A stretch of DNA of 48,321 bases from an uncultured Lachnospiraceae bacterium (GCA_947385785.1 CANDMH010000002.1:1-48321), one strand, 5' to 3'. Positions 33,416 through 42,594 are shown, counted from the first letter of the stretch. The notes: generated from the sequence alone by a model not told the origin. Made by a program: numbers and translations.

Positions 33416-35773
33416 TCAGCCTTTTCCGACTCCCGCAGCGCCTGCCATGTGAAACCGCATCACTGTCACTGACCGGGGCTGAAAAGTATATACTACACCT
33501 TCATCTTCTGCCGGTATATACCGCTCCGCCGGAACTACCTTCAGCGGTTCCTCGAAAGAGTTCGTATCATCGGCCTCATATCCGCACATCTCGTAAATAT
33601 CCGCCCCCCTGGCTCCCTCCAGGCATATCTGTACCTGACATTCCCGCTTCCTGACATTCACTGCCTTCAGGATCACATCCCCGCTCTCCCGGTCCGCTGA
33701 CGCTGCACAATACAGCTTCTCCACCTCCAGCGGTCTGTCATAAGCCGCCACCGCGGCGCAGCCTTCTATCACCCCGTAAACCGCACGCCCCCTCACATGC
33801 AGGCAGCAAAGATAGGAAACACCGTCCTGTATGCGGAAACGATCCTGTCCCAGACAGGAGCTCTTCTTATCCACATACGAAATCACCTCCGTACTGCCCC
33901 AGTTGCGCCCGCTCAGCGACCACTCATAATAGTTCCTCGCATCCCTCTGTCCAAAAGCCATGCAAAACCCCTGGATGCCGCTCTTCCTCACCGCCCTGAA
34001 CTGAACCGTATAATCTGACGACTCCACCCTGCCGAGAGAATGCTCGCTGTCTCCCTGCCGGAGGGTTACATCCGCAAAATCCTCCACCCTCCCCGTCACA
34101 TGGTCTATCACTTTGATATCCGAATAAGAGACGCTGCCGCGCAGAGGCTTCAGCCGCAGCTCTCCCACAATGGGCCCCCCGTCTGTCTCAAATCCGGTTT
34201 CCGCACCTTCCCATTCCAGCCCGATCCTGCAGGTACCCTGATGGTTCATAAACAGCTTCTGCACGTAATAGTTCGCGCTTCCGAAGGCCCTGTGGTTGTC
34301 GAACCAGATGAGATCCGGCGCCCAATTACAGTAATCCGCGTTGCACAGCAGAGGCGCATAGCAGGCCATCCCAACCTTGTCCGCGTTCCTCTCCAGGCTC
34401 GTCATATAGGCGGCCTCACACAGGGCGTTATAATAAGTATTTCCCCAGGAGCCATATTCCCCCACCAGGACTTTGGCTCCCTCCGGGTCATAGTCGTCAT
34501 ACCGGTGGGTATTTGCAAGCATCCATTCCGGCGAGACATAATAATGCTCGTCCACCAGATCCGAATGGTTCTCCTCCGCCGACTCCCATCCCCGCACGAA
34601 ATCACGCCCCGCAGGAAAAGGCCCCGCGGAGTTGATGATTTTTATCTGCGGATACTTCTCTTTGATGGCTCTGTGGAACAGCGGATATCTGTCAAAAAAA
34701 CCTTCCCCCACCGCCTCATTGCCAATGCCGATATATTCCAGGTGAAATTTCCCGGGGTGCCCAAGCCGCGCCCGCAGGCTCCCCCATTTCGTATCTATGT
34801 CCCCGTTGGCAAACTCAATCAGGTCAAGCGCGTCGTCGACCCATTCCTGCATCCGCGCCATGGGAACCCCCTGCCCGTTGCGGGAACTATAGCCTGCCGG
34901 CAGAACCGGCACAGGCTTGGCCCCGATGTCCTCACAGAACAGAAAATATTCATAATACCCCAGGCCTCCCGTCTGATTATAATTCCAATGATTCCGCCGG
35001 GCGGGCCTGTGCACCACGTCCCCGATGGTATTTTTCCACCTGTATACGGAATTCCGGTCATTTATATTCATTGAGCCATCATGCACCAGGCTGCCTCCAG
35101 GGAAACGCATGAACTTCGGCTTCATATCCGCCAGCAGCTGCCCGATATCCCTGCGCAGCCCATTCTCCCGCCCACGGAAGGTCTCCCTGGGAAACAGGGA
35201 TATAAAGTCAAAGGAGACGCAGCCCTCCTTCTCCGTAGTAAGCGCCAGCCTGCCGCAGTCGTCCGTATCCCCCGCCGTGAGCTCCAGGGTATACTTCTTC
35301 CATTCCGGCGAATCGATGCGAAGCTCTCCTTCCGCATACACGCCGCCACCCGCTCCCCGGAGGGAAACCCGATATCGCCCGGGCCGCCCTCCTTCGTTCC
35401 TGGCATAACAGGAAAACAGATAGTCCTGCCCCTTCTCAAAATACATCCCCCTGTTGTAGCCTACATTCTGAAAACCCGCGGGTTCCTCCGCCTTCGTGAC
35501 TTCCACTGTCAGATAATGAGGATTCTCCCTGCTGAAGCCGTCCTGATCCAACACAGAGACAGACAGCCTTGCCCCCTCCGGCTCCAGTATCTCCCATGCC
35601 GTCAGCGCCCGATAACCGCTGTTGTCCATGGCAGAGAATTCGAAGGCATAGTTCTGTACCATCTGGGCATATAATCCCCCGTCGGCGGCATGATTGATAT
35701 CCTCGAAAAAAATACCGTACAGATCTCCTGTCTCACAGATTGTCTGCTCCGGCTTTAGTCGGATTCTGTCCAT
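33416..35773 (-). CDS. Alpha-L-arabinofuranosidase, GH51-like (paralogue 2)
   Basis: Cytoplasmic enzyme of 785 residues with the same architecture as the gene at 8272-10590: the N-terminal YGIFFEDINHAADGG, an inserted jelly-roll region (around residues 100-220), a barrel starting at KFMRFPGGS, and a beta-rich C-terminus. The likely acid/base is Glu353 in GIGNEAVGE and the likely nucleophile is Glu439 in VGEYGSW. The ATG at 35773 follows GGGAG. Differences from the first copy (for example in the C-terminal part) suggest an older duplication with different substrate preference. It is followed by its AraC-type regulator. Confidence 0.88.
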   Translation of the reverse strand: MDRIRLKPEQTICETGDLYGIFFEDINHAADGGLYAQMVQNYAFEFSAMDNSGYRALTAWEILEPEGARLSVSVLDQDGFSRENPHYLTVEVTKAEEPAGFQNVGYNRGMYFEKGQDYLFSCYARNEGGRPGRYRVSLRGAGGGVYAEGELRIDSPEWKKYTLELTAGDTDDCGRLALTTEKEGCVSFDFISLFPRETFRGRENGLRRDIGQLLADMKPKFMRFPGGSLVHDGSMNINDRNSVYRWKNTIGDVVHRPARRNHWNYNQTGGLGYYEYFLFCEDIGAKPVPVLPAGYSSRNGQGVPMARMQEWVDDALDLIEFANGDIDTKWGSLRARLGHPGKFHLEYIGIGNEAVGEGFFDRYPLFHRAIKEKYPQIKIINSAGPFPAGRDFVRGWESAEENHSDLVDEHYYVSPEWMLANTHRYDDYDPEGAKVLVGEYGSWGNTYYNALCEAAYMTSLERNADKVGMACYAPLLCNADYCNWAPDLIWFDNHRAFGSANYYVQKLFMNHQGTCRIGLEWEGAETGFETDGGPIVGELRLKPLRGSVSYSDIKVIDHVTGRVEDFADVTLRQGDSEHSLGRVESSDYTVQFRAVRKSGIQGFCMAFGQRDARNYYEWSLSGRNWGSTEVISYVDKKSSCLGQDRFRIQDGVSYLCCLHVRGRAVYGVIEGCAAVAAYDRPLEVEKLYCAASADRESGDVILKAVNVRKRECQVQICLEGARGADIYEMCGYEADDTNSFEEPLKVVPAERYIPAEDEGVVYTFQPRSVTVMRFHMAGAAGVGKG

Positions 35774-35847
35774 ATATGCTCCCTTCTTCCGTCAATGCGA
35801 ATTTTTGCTTTATCAGGAATTCGATGGTAAAGCTGACAATAATAAAA

Positions 35848-35868
35848 GAACGTCAAAACTTGACGTTC
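35848..35868. promoter_or_regulatory. Perfect 9-base palindrome upstream of GH51 paralogue 2
   Basis: GAACGTCAA (35848-35856) and TTGACGTTC (35860-35868) are separated by AAC. On the minus strand it is followed by TTTTATTATT, so it can be a terminator for the tRNA transcript. It can equally be an operator; its TTGACG could also serve as a -35 box. Confidence 0.5.
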
Positions 35869-36021
35869 GCTTAAATTTCATATTGAAAACTGCTTGTATT
35901 TTAGAGGAAAAGCACCATACAGAATCTTCTTTCCTCTGTTATACTTTAGTGCTTTAAATTATTAGCGGTTACACTCTGTTTTCAAACATCCGAAAATCAG
36001 CATAAATACTGGATTTCTGAA

Positions 36022-36094
36022 AGCTTCTGACGGGACTCGAACCCGTGATCTATTGATTACGAATCAATCGCTCTACCAACTGAGCCACAGAAGC
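36022..36094 (-). tRNA. tRNA-Thr (anticodon CGT)
   Basis: This 73-base cloverleaf has the acceptor stem GCTTCTG/CAGAAGC, the D-arm GCTC...GAGC, the anticodon stem ATTGA/TCAAT with loop TTCGTAA (anticodon CGT at 36059-36061, reading ACG), and the T-arm ACGGG-TTCGAGT-CCCGT. The discriminator base is T and CCA is not encoded. Confidence 0.95.
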
Positions 36095-36144
36095 TTAAAC
36101 AGTCCCAAACTTTATCTTATGACAATTCCGCAGGACTGAAAAGT

Positions 36145-36173
36145 ATTATACAGGATTTTCATATTTTTTTCAA
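36145..36173 (-). promoter_or_regulatory. Predicted promoter of tRNA-Thr
   Basis: On the minus strand, TTGAAA (36168-36173), a 17-base spacer and TATAAT (36145-36150) lie about 50 bases before the tRNA. Confidence 0.7.
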
Positions 36174-36260
36174 CTGTTTTTTTCATTTTTGCAAAAAAAT
36201 TTTGCAAAGCTATTTGCGGCTTTTTTGCCTGGTTTTATCGCCTTTTTTGCTAAAGCCGGC

Positions 36261-36911
36261 TCATTCCAGTCTCAGAATCGTCTTCGTTCCGGTAAAACAG
36301 CATTCCCCCTGATACAACTCTGCCTCATAGAGATAAGCAATGATTTCCATTATACGGATGTCCAGTTTATGATAAACTCTCATTTTCTCCCATGGCAGAC
36401 CGGAAACATACTCCCCTGCTCCCTCCGGCAGGACGGCCAGTGCCGCTTCATATTTCCCGGGCTCCCCTGTCATCAGACCGAAATCGAGAGACGCATAAGC
36501 ATCATTTTCCCCGTTTTCCGCAATCCTTTTTCGCAATACCTGTAAAAGCATTTCCACAGTCCGCGCCCCGCTGTACGGAACCGGTTCCTTCCAATGTATC
36601 GCGTCCCCATCTTCCTCATGCACAATCACCCGGCGAAAGGATGTTTTCCCGAAAGTATCGTATTCCTTTACATAGACGGCCTTTTCCCTTCGAAGACCGC
36701 TTCCCGGTCTTTCCTTCAAAAGAATCCCCCGGGCAAGCAGCTGCTCCCACACTGTCTTTTGAATGCGCGTGTGTGGAGCCGGATAGTCCAAATGCTCCTC
36801 TATCTGTTTTACCGTATATCCGGAATCGGCCAGGTGACGGATGGCGCCTCCACAGGCCGTTTCAAACGTAAAATCGGATAAGGCTTTCTGAAAATAACGG
36901 TTTTCTGCCAT
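36261..36911 (-). CDS. Conserved-looking hypothetical protein, 216 residues
   Basis: I do not recognise this family. The product has no signal peptide or membrane segment. The first 60 residues look helical and may contain a winged-helix-like part (SGYTVKQIEEHLDYPAPHTR, then QKTVWEQLLARGILL). A middle region follows with mixed charged strands (SFRRVIVHEEDG), and the C-terminus is helix-rich with two cysteines (QGECCF). Start ATG 36911 follows GGAGG at a rather long distance. It stands between mscS and tRNA-Thr and shows no operon link. Coding-like composition and length make it a probable real gene. Confidence 0.65.
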   Translation of the reverse strand: MAENRYFQKALSDFTFETACGGAIRHLADSGYTVKQIEEHLDYPAPHTRIQKTVWEQLLARGILLKERPGSGLRREKAVYVKEYDTFGKTSFRRVIVHEEDGDAIHWKEPVPYSGARTVEMLLQVLRKRIAENGENDAYASLDFGLMTGEPGKYEAALAVLPEGAGEYVSGLPWEKMRVYHKLDIRIMEIIAYLYEAELYQGECCFTGTKTILRLE

Positions 36912-36957
36912 AAACCGTCCCCGCCTCCTCTCATATTCCTGCTATAAGCGGCTCTTC

Positions 36958-36990
36958 ACAGTAAACCTCCATGCATAAAGCCTACAGACA
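36958..36990. repeat. Copy of the 4108 element downstream of mscS
   Basis: ACAGTAAACC, CCATGCA and CCTACAG occur in the same order and spacing as at 4108-4140, with about five differences over 33 bases. The second inverted arm present at 4175-4184 is missing here. Confidence 0.5.
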
Positions 36991-37014
36991 GTAATCTTTA
37001 CAATGTTTTCAACC

Positions 37015-37923
37015 TCAGTTCTGTGCTTCGTCGCCCGGTTTACAGTCCAGATGCACGTCAAGCTGATTATAAGCAATCTCAATTCCGTTTTCATCCAGTG
37101 TGAGCTTACAGTTTTCCGTGACACGCCATTTTCCCTTCCAGAAATCTTCCTGCTTAAACCAGCATCTGACTCCCAACAGCACACTGGAATCTGCCAGTTC
37201 ATTTACAAATACAAGCATATCCCGGTCTTTCAGCACCGCCTCATCCTCCGTCAGCACCCGGAGCAAAACCTCCTTGGCCTTCTTCAGGTCCGCTTTATAG
37301 GAAATTCCCACGGAAATGTCCATCCGGCGCGCCTCCTGGGTGGTGACATTGACCAGGCTGTTATTGGCCAGGTTGCCGTTTGGCAGGATGACGGTCTGGT
37401 TGTCCGGTGTCACAAGCTTCGTATAGAAAATCTGAATTTCCGTGACGGTTCCTTCTTTATCGGAGTAGCCCTCCTTGATATAATCTCCTACCCTGAAGGG
37501 CTTCAGCGCCAGAATCAGTACGCCGCCTGCCAAATTGGAAAGGCTTCCCTGAACCGCCAGTCCGATGGCCACACCCGCAGAGCCCAGTACAGCCACCACA
37601 CTGGCCGCATCCAGTCCGAAGGAGGATGCCAGGAATGTCACGAGCAGCACATAGAGAGTGGCCTTGGTGAAGGAATCCACGAACTGGATTACCCCCACCT
37701 CGGCATTGGCCCGGGTCATGGATTTTTTAATAATTTTCCGGATAAATTTTATCAGGTTTACGCCAATGATAAAAAATACAACCGCAAGAAGGACGCGCAG
37801 TCCGAACTGGAAAGCCTTCTCGGGCAGTTGATTCAGGAATTCCCTTATGACGCCCGGCTGCATTTTTTCTTCCATTTCTTCTATCACGTTTTCTGCGGCA
37901 CCCTTTGCCGTCAATCCATACAT
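37015..37923 (-). CDS. mscS: Small-conductance mechanosensitive channel, MscS type
   Basis: Membrane channel that opens under osmotic down-shock to release solutes, 302 residues. After about 35 hydrophilic residues come three membrane segments (LLAVVFFIIGVNLIKFI, ATLYVLLVTFLASSFGL, and the pore helix ASVVAVLGSAGVAIGLAVQ). The typical GSLSNLAGGVLILALKPFRVGDYI motif and the cytoplasmic beta and cage domains follow. The ATG at 37923 is preferred over the GTG at 37929 because it has proper spacing from GGAG. It is a single gene, read in the same direction as glgB upstream, with no overlap. Confidence 0.92.
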   Translation of the reverse strand: MYGLTAKGAAENVIEEMEEKMQPGVIREFLNQLPEKAFQFGLRVLLAVVFFIIGVNLIKFIRKIIKKSMTRANAEVGVIQFVDSFTKATLYVLLVTFLASSFGLDAASVVAVLGSAGVAIGLAVQGSLSNLAGGVLILALKPFRVGDYIKEGYSDKEGTVTEIQIFYTKLVTPDNQTVILPNGNLANNSLVNVTTQEARRMDISVGISYKADLKKAKEVLLRVLTEDEAVLKDRDMLVFVNELADSSVLLGVRCWFKQEDFWKGKWRVTENCKLTLDENGIEIAYNQLDVHLDCKPGDEAQN

Positions 37924-38047
37924 TGTCACTTTCTCCGTCCTTTCTGCACATCTCTGTTCTGCATAGACTTTCCGCGCTTTTGTACGGAACTCAGACTGCT
38001 GCGTTTTCCGTGCCTTCTATGGTTTCCTTCCATTTCAGAAAATGGGT

Positions 38048-40777
38048 TTATGCAGCTCCGTTTTTCTTTCCGGAACCTGCCCTCTTTCTGGTGGAAGCTT
38101 TCTTCTTCCGATTCGATGTTTCGGCAACATTTTCGTCAGGTCTTTCTGCCCCGGCTGTATCGGTAGACCGGGCTGTTTCTTCAGTTGGCTCGTCAGCTGC
38201 CTCGGCTTCGCTTTTTTCTGACACTGATTTGTCAGCTGGCTTTTCTCTGCTCTTTTCTGTCTCCGGCTTGTTAGCTGGCTTCGCTTTGCTCTTTTCCGCC
38301 TCCGGCCTGTCGGCTGTCTTCGCTCCGCTCTTTTCCGCTGCTGGCTTGTCGGTTGATTTCTCTCTGTTCTTTTCCGCTGCTGGCTTGTCGGTTGATTTCT
38401 CTCTGTTCTTTTCCACCATCGGCACTTCGGCAGTCTTCGCTCCACTCTTTTCCGTCCGGCTGTCTTCTCCGGCTCTGGCCGCAGCCTTTCCCTTCTTCCC
38501 GGCGCCCTTCGCGGACTTTTTCATCTCTTCCGCAGCGGCAGGTTCCTCCGTTTCCTTCGCGATCTCCGCCTCCGTATAAGGAATGTATCTCAAAATACTC
38601 AGGGACAGAGGCGCAATTTTCACAGTGACAGAGTAGGGCCTGTCGTCCCACTCTACAGGCTTAGCCCGCTTCACCCGGTTATTCACAATGCCCGTGCCGC
38701 CGTACTTTGTGCTGTCGGAATTGAAGATTTCCTTATATTTTCCAGCAAAAGGTATTCCCGTGGTAATCTCCCGCTCCACACCGGCGAAATTCGCCACCAC
38801 CAGAAGCATTTCATCCGCTTTCGCCCCTTTTCTCAAATAGGTCAGATAGCAATCCTGGGCCGAAATATGGTTCACCCACTCAAAGCCCTCCGGCATATCG
38901 TCCCGCTCATACAGCGCAGGCACGGTGCGGTAAAGGTGGTTCAGATCCTTCACCAGAACAGAGATTCCCTTATGCTCCGGCACTTCCGTCAGTTCCCATT
39001 CCACGCTGCGGTCTTCATTCCACTCGTCAAACTCGCCCAGATCCTGGCCCATAAACAGAAGCTTCTTCCCGGGATGGGTCATCATATAAGAGTAAGTCAG
39101 CCGTAAATTGGCAAATTTCTGCTCCCTCTCCCCGGGCATCTTGCCAATGAGGGAAGCCTTGCCGTGCACCACCTCGTCGTGGGAGAATACCAGGATAAAT
39201 TTCTCGCTGTAGGCATAGACCATGCTGAAGATCAGCTCCCCGTGGCGGTGGCTCCTGAAATAGGGGTCATATTTGATATAATCCAGATAATCATTCATGA
39301 AGCCCATGTTCCACTTCAGGTCAAAGCCCAGTCCGTCGTCGTCCAGTTCCCCGGTGATCTTCGGGAAGGCGGTGCTCTCCTCCGCAATGGTCAGCACCCC
39401 GGGATTGCGCTTTTTCATGATGGAATTCAGATGCTTGATCAGCTCTATGGCCTCCAGGTTCTCCTTGCCGCCGTACATGTTGGCAACCCATTCGCCGTCC
39501 TTTTTACCGTAATCCAGATAAAGCATGCTCGCCACAGCGTCCATACGGATGCCGTCGGCATGATATTTTTCCACCCAGAACAGGGCATTTGCAATCAGGT
39601 AGTTGGACACCTGGGGCCTGCCGTAATTGTAGATCAATGTGCCCCAGTGGGGATGGCTCCCCTGCCTGGGATCCAGGTGCTCATAGAGGCAGGTTCCGTC
39701 AAAGTTGGACAGTCCGTAGGTATCCCTTGGGAAATGGGCCGGAACCCAGTCCAGAATCACGCCGATGCCTGCCTTGTGCAGTTCGTTTACAAAATACATG
39801 AAATCCTCCGGAGAACCGTACCTGGCGGTGGGGGCATAATAACCGATGACCTGGTAGCCCCAGGAACCGTCCAGGGGATGCTCCATCACAGGCATCAGCT
39901 CCACATGGGTGTAGCCCATCTCCTTGACGTAGGGAATCAGCTTCGCGGCGATTTCACGGTAATTCGGATAAGTTTCCTTGTCTTCCCGTATAACAGAGCC
40001 CAGATACAGTTCGTAGATGCTCACCGGCACATTTCCTGTCTGGAATGCAGCCCTTCCCTTCAGGAATTTCTCATCTTCCCACCGGAAGGAATTCAGGTCC
40101 GCAACCACCGAGGCGGTCTCCGGGCGCTTCTGGGCGGCATTTCCGTAAGGATCCGCCTTCAGGTAGGTCCTGCCGCCCTTCAGCTTCAGTTCGAATTTGT
40201 AATTGTCACCGGGCTTTGCATCCGGAAGAAACAGCTCAAAGATGCCGGAATCCCAGAGACGCCGCATCTGATGCGCCCTCCCGTCCCAGTTGTTGAAATC
40301 CCCCACCACACTGGCCCGCATCACATTGGGGGCCCACACCGCGAAATAGGTACCGGAAATCCCGTCGATAACCATGGGATGGGCTCCCAGTTTCTCGTAC
40401 ACGGTATAGTGGATTCCGTTCTTGAACTTCTCCGTGTCCTTCCGGGTGATCTGGGGGGCAAAGCGGTAAGCTTCCCCTCTCACATATTCGTTTCCGTCTT
40501 TTCCCCGGACCTGGTAGTGGTAAGCGGGAAGGGGGTTCTCTCTGCCGGACACAAAAGCCGCAAAATACCCATCCTCATCCTCCAGTTCCATTTCCACAGT
40601 CTCGCCGCCCTTCTCAAATACGATGGAGGCAGCCTCAGCTCCGGGGAAATAGGCCTGCACTACTGTCTGCCGCCCGGATTTGTGGGGGCCCAACAGATCG
40701 TGGGGATTGTCGGATTCCGAATAGACAATCTCCTCGATTCCCCGCCAGTTCATCAGTCCATACAGTTTTTTGTTCAT
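38048..40777 (-). CDS. glgB: 1,4-alpha-glucan branching enzyme with a repeat tail
   Basis: GH13 enzyme that makes alpha-1,6 branches in glycogen. The N-terminal GlgB domain (NPHDLLGPHKSG) is followed by the barrel with YTHVELMPVMEHP, nucleophile Asp413 in DGIRMDAV, acid/base Glu466 in IAEESTAFP, and FSHDEVVHGK. The core ends near residue 730. After it comes a tail of about 175 residues unlike any normal GlgB (usual length 630-750). The tail is Lys/Glu/Ala-rich, has seven 13-residue repeats of the EKNREKSTDKPAA type, and ends in RKKKASTRKRAGSGKK. The tail is probably disordered and very basic at the end. No other glg gene is adjacent. The ATG follows GGAAGGA. Confidence 0.93.
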   Translation of the reverse strand: MNKKLYGLMNWRGIEEIVYSESDNPHDLLGPHKSGRQTVVQAYFPGAEAASIVFEKGGETVEMELEDEDGYFAAFVSGRENPLPAYHYQVRGKDGNEYVRGEAYRFAPQITRKDTEKFKNGIHYTVYEKLGAHPMVIDGISGTYFAVWAPNVMRASVVGDFNNWDGRAHQMRRLWDSGIFELFLPDAKPGDNYKFELKLKGGRTYLKADPYGNAAQKRPETASVVADLNSFRWEDEKFLKGRAAFQTGNVPVSIYELYLGSVIREDKETYPNYREIAAKLIPYVKEMGYTHVELMPVMEHPLDGSWGYQVIGYYAPTARYGSPEDFMYFVNELHKAGIGVILDWVPAHFPRDTYGLSNFDGTCLYEHLDPRQGSHPHWGTLIYNYGRPQVSNYLIANALFWVEKYHADGIRMDAVASMLYLDYGKKDGEWVANMYGGKENLEAIELIKHLNSIMKKRNPGVLTIAEESTAFPKITGELDDDGLGFDLKWNMGFMNDYLDYIKYDPYFRSHRHGELIFSMVYAYSEKFILVFSHDEVVHGKASLIGKMPGEREQKFANLRLTYSYMMTHPGKKLLFMGQDLGEFDEWNEDRSVEWELTEVPEHKGISVLVKDLNHLYRTVPALYERDDMPEGFEWVNHISAQDCYLTYLRKGAKADEMLLVVANFAGVEREITTGIPFAGKYKEIFNSDSTKYGGTGIVNNRVKRAKPVEWDDRPYSVTVKIAPLSLSILRYIPYTEAEIAKETEEPAAAEEMKKSAKGAGKKGKAAARAGEDSRTEKSGAKTAEVPMVEKNREKSTDKPAAEKNREKSTDKPAAEKSGAKTADRPEAEKSKAKPANKPETEKSREKPADKSVSEKSEAEAADEPTEETARSTDTAGAERPDENVAETSNRKKKASTRKRAGSGKKNGAA
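38180..38452. repeat. Seven 39-base repeats in the glgB tail
   Basis: Seven consecutive 13-codon units start with EK (EKSGAKTAEVPMV, EKNREKSTDKPAA twice, EKSGAKTADRPEA and three more divergent units). Units two and three are identical in protein and almost identical in DNA, which suggests recent duplication. Confidence 0.85.
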
Positions 40778-40922
40778 GCTTTTTGTCCTTCCCTTCCTGT
40801 TAGTATTTCATATGAAAGTTGCCACTTTGCCATCTTTTTTCACGGCTTCTTCCCCCTGCTTTTCATTGACTGAAACGTCTGCTGACCCAAACCCTTCAAA
40901 ATGAGCATCGTTCGGGGAACTG

Positions 40923-40936
40923 CCGAATATATTCGG
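40923..40936. promoter_or_regulatory. 14-base palindrome between the DUF1015 gene and glgB
   Basis: CCGAATATATTCGG is a perfect palindrome about 145 bases upstream of the glgB start. It may be an operator. The rest of the 257-base gap shows nothing else clear. Confidence 0.3.
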
Positions 40937-41034
40937 TCCGCTTCATATACCTGGTTCCAAAATCTTTGCCTGCCTTCTGTGCGCCGCATTCCATTATGGT
41001 AAGCCTCTCTTGCTTCCTATCATGTGCACTGCTT

Positions 41035-42594
41035 TCAATCCAGGGCATGCAGGAACAGCCCGCTTCGCAGTTTGGGCTCGAACCAGGTGGATTTCGGCGG
41101 CATCAGCCTCCCCGCGTCCGCCACGGCGAAGAGCTCCGCCATGGAGGTGGGGTACATGGAAAACGCCACTGCCAGGCCTGTCCCGCCCTGTCCCGTACAA
41201 TTGCATCCTTCTGCGCCGGAATCGTCCTGCTTCGCCTGCCCATTCCCGGCGCTGTTTTCCGCCGTGGAAGCGTCCTGCTCCATCCGCACCCTGCGCTCCA
41301 GTTCCTTCAAGCCCCGGATACCGCCCACAAAATCAATACGCTTGTCCGTCCTGGGATCCTGTATGCCAAGGACGGGGCCAAGGAGGTGGTTCTGCAGCAG
41401 AGAGACATCCAGTCCGTCCACCGCATCCTCCGACAAAATGGCGGGCCTGGCCGTAAGACGGTACCAAGCGCCGTCCAGAAACATGCCGAACTGCCCCTTC
41501 CGCCGGGGACGGTACGGCGCTTCCGGCGCGCTTTCCACCTGGAAAGCTTCGGAAACCTTCTCCAGAAACGCTTCCTTCGTATAACCGTTCAAATCGCGCA
41601 CTACGCGGTTGTAATCCATAATATGCAGTTCCTCGTCAGGAAACAATACAGAGAGGAAATAGTTGAATTCCTCCTCCCCGGTGTAATCCGGATTGGCTTC
41701 CCGGCGCATCAATCCCACCTTTACCGCGGAAGCACAGCGGTGATGGCCGTCTGCAATATAGATGGAATCCATCTGCGCAAACCGCTGCCGAATGGCGACA
41801 AACGCAGACCCTTCTTTCATGGAATTTCCTTTCTCTATAGAATTCTCTTCCTCTATGAAATTCCTTTTCTCCATGGAATTTCCTTCCTCCATGGAATTTC
41901 CTTCCTCCATGGAATTCTCTTCTTCCATGGAATTCTCTTCTTCCATGGAATTCTCTTCCCCCATGAAATTTCCTTCTTCCATGTGATTCTCTTCCTCCAT
42001 GAAATTTCCTTCTTCCATGGAATTCTTTTCTTCCATTATTACCCACACCCTGTGTCCGATGCCGTCCTCCGACACAAAGGCACAGGCCGGAGCCTCCCTC
42101 TTCACCGCGCCTATTATCTCCCGGAGCGCCGGATCTGCCCGGTATGCCAGGAAAATAGGACCAGTCTGCATATTGCACACATCCACATGGCGGATTCTGT
42201 CCTGTTCCTTGTCCGCCCGGGTATTTTCATGCTTTTTAATGATGTTGTTCAGATAGTCATCTATGGAAGCGCAGGCCACAATCCCCGTCTGGCTCCTGCC
42301 GTTCATGGTCAGCTCGTACAGATAATAACAGGGCTGTCCCTCTTTCACGAACCGTCCCCTGGCTATCTGCTGCTGCAGGAGGGAAGCCGCACGCCGGTAC
42401 ACTTCCTCCGCGTAAGTGTCCACCTCCGGACCAAAGCCTGTCTCCGCGCGGTCTATGGCGAGAAAGGAATCGGGGCTGCGCCTGACCTCCTCTGCGGCCT
42501 CCTCCCTGTTATATACGTCATAGGGCAGAGCGGCGATTCTGCTTTCCAGTCCCGGCGCAGGGCGGTAAGCGGAAAATGGTCTGATATTTGCCAT
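41035..42594 (-). CDS. DUF1015 family protein with hexapeptide repeat insertion
   Basis: This 519-residue protein of the DUF1015 family starts MANIRPFSAYRPAPGLESRI and contains the conserved AALPYDVYNREEA, SPDSFLAIDRAE and YIADGHHRCASAV motifs. The biochemical function of the family is not known to me. An insertion of 78 residues (13 hexapeptides of the MEEENS type) lies directly before the FVAIRQRFAQMDSIYIADGHH core. The C-terminal part has another low-complexity stretch (EQDASTAENSAGNGQAKQDD). Family members are usually close to 410-430 residues, so insertions explain the excess. The ATG follows AGAGGAA. It precedes glgB on the same strand by about 260 bases. Confidence 0.85.
   Translation of the reverse strand: MANIRPFSAYRPAPGLESRIAALPYDVYNREEAAEEVRRSPDSFLAIDRAETGFGPEVDTYAEEVYRRAASLLQQQIARGRFVKEGQPCYYLYELTMNGRSQTGIVACASIDDYLNNIIKKHENTRADKEQDRIRHVDVCNMQTGPIFLAYRADPALREIIGAVKREAPACAFVSEDGIGHRVWVIMEEKNSMEEGNFMEEENHMEEGNFMGEENSMEEENSMEEENSMEEGNSMEEGNSMEKRNFIEEENSIEKGNSMKEGSAFVAIRQRFAQMDSIYIADGHHRCASAVKVGLMRREANPDYTGEEEFNYFLSVLFPDEELHIMDYNRVVRDLNGYTKEAFLEKVSEAFQVESAPEAPYRPRRKGQFGMFLDGAWYRLTARPAILSEDAVDGLDVSLLQNHLLGPVLGIQDPRTDKRIDFVGGIRGLKELERRVRMEQDASTAENSAGNGQAKQDDSGAEGCNCTGQGGTGLAVAFSMYPTSMAELFAVADAGRLMPPKSTWFEPKLRSGLFLHALD
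41803..42036. repeat. Thirteen 18-base repeats in frame within the DUF1015 gene
   Basis: Thirteen consecutive units encode MEEKNS, MEEGNF, MEEENH, MEEGNF, MGEENS, MEEENS (twice), MEEGNS (twice), MEKRNF, IEEENS, IEKGNS and MKEGSA. Several units are nearly identical in DNA (repeated CCATGGAATTC). The 18-base period means copy-number changes keep the frame. Confidence 0.92.

Noticed and set aside
39164-40873. Plus-strand open frame of 569 codons
   Set aside because: It is antisense to glgB, whose catalytic motifs are unambiguous.
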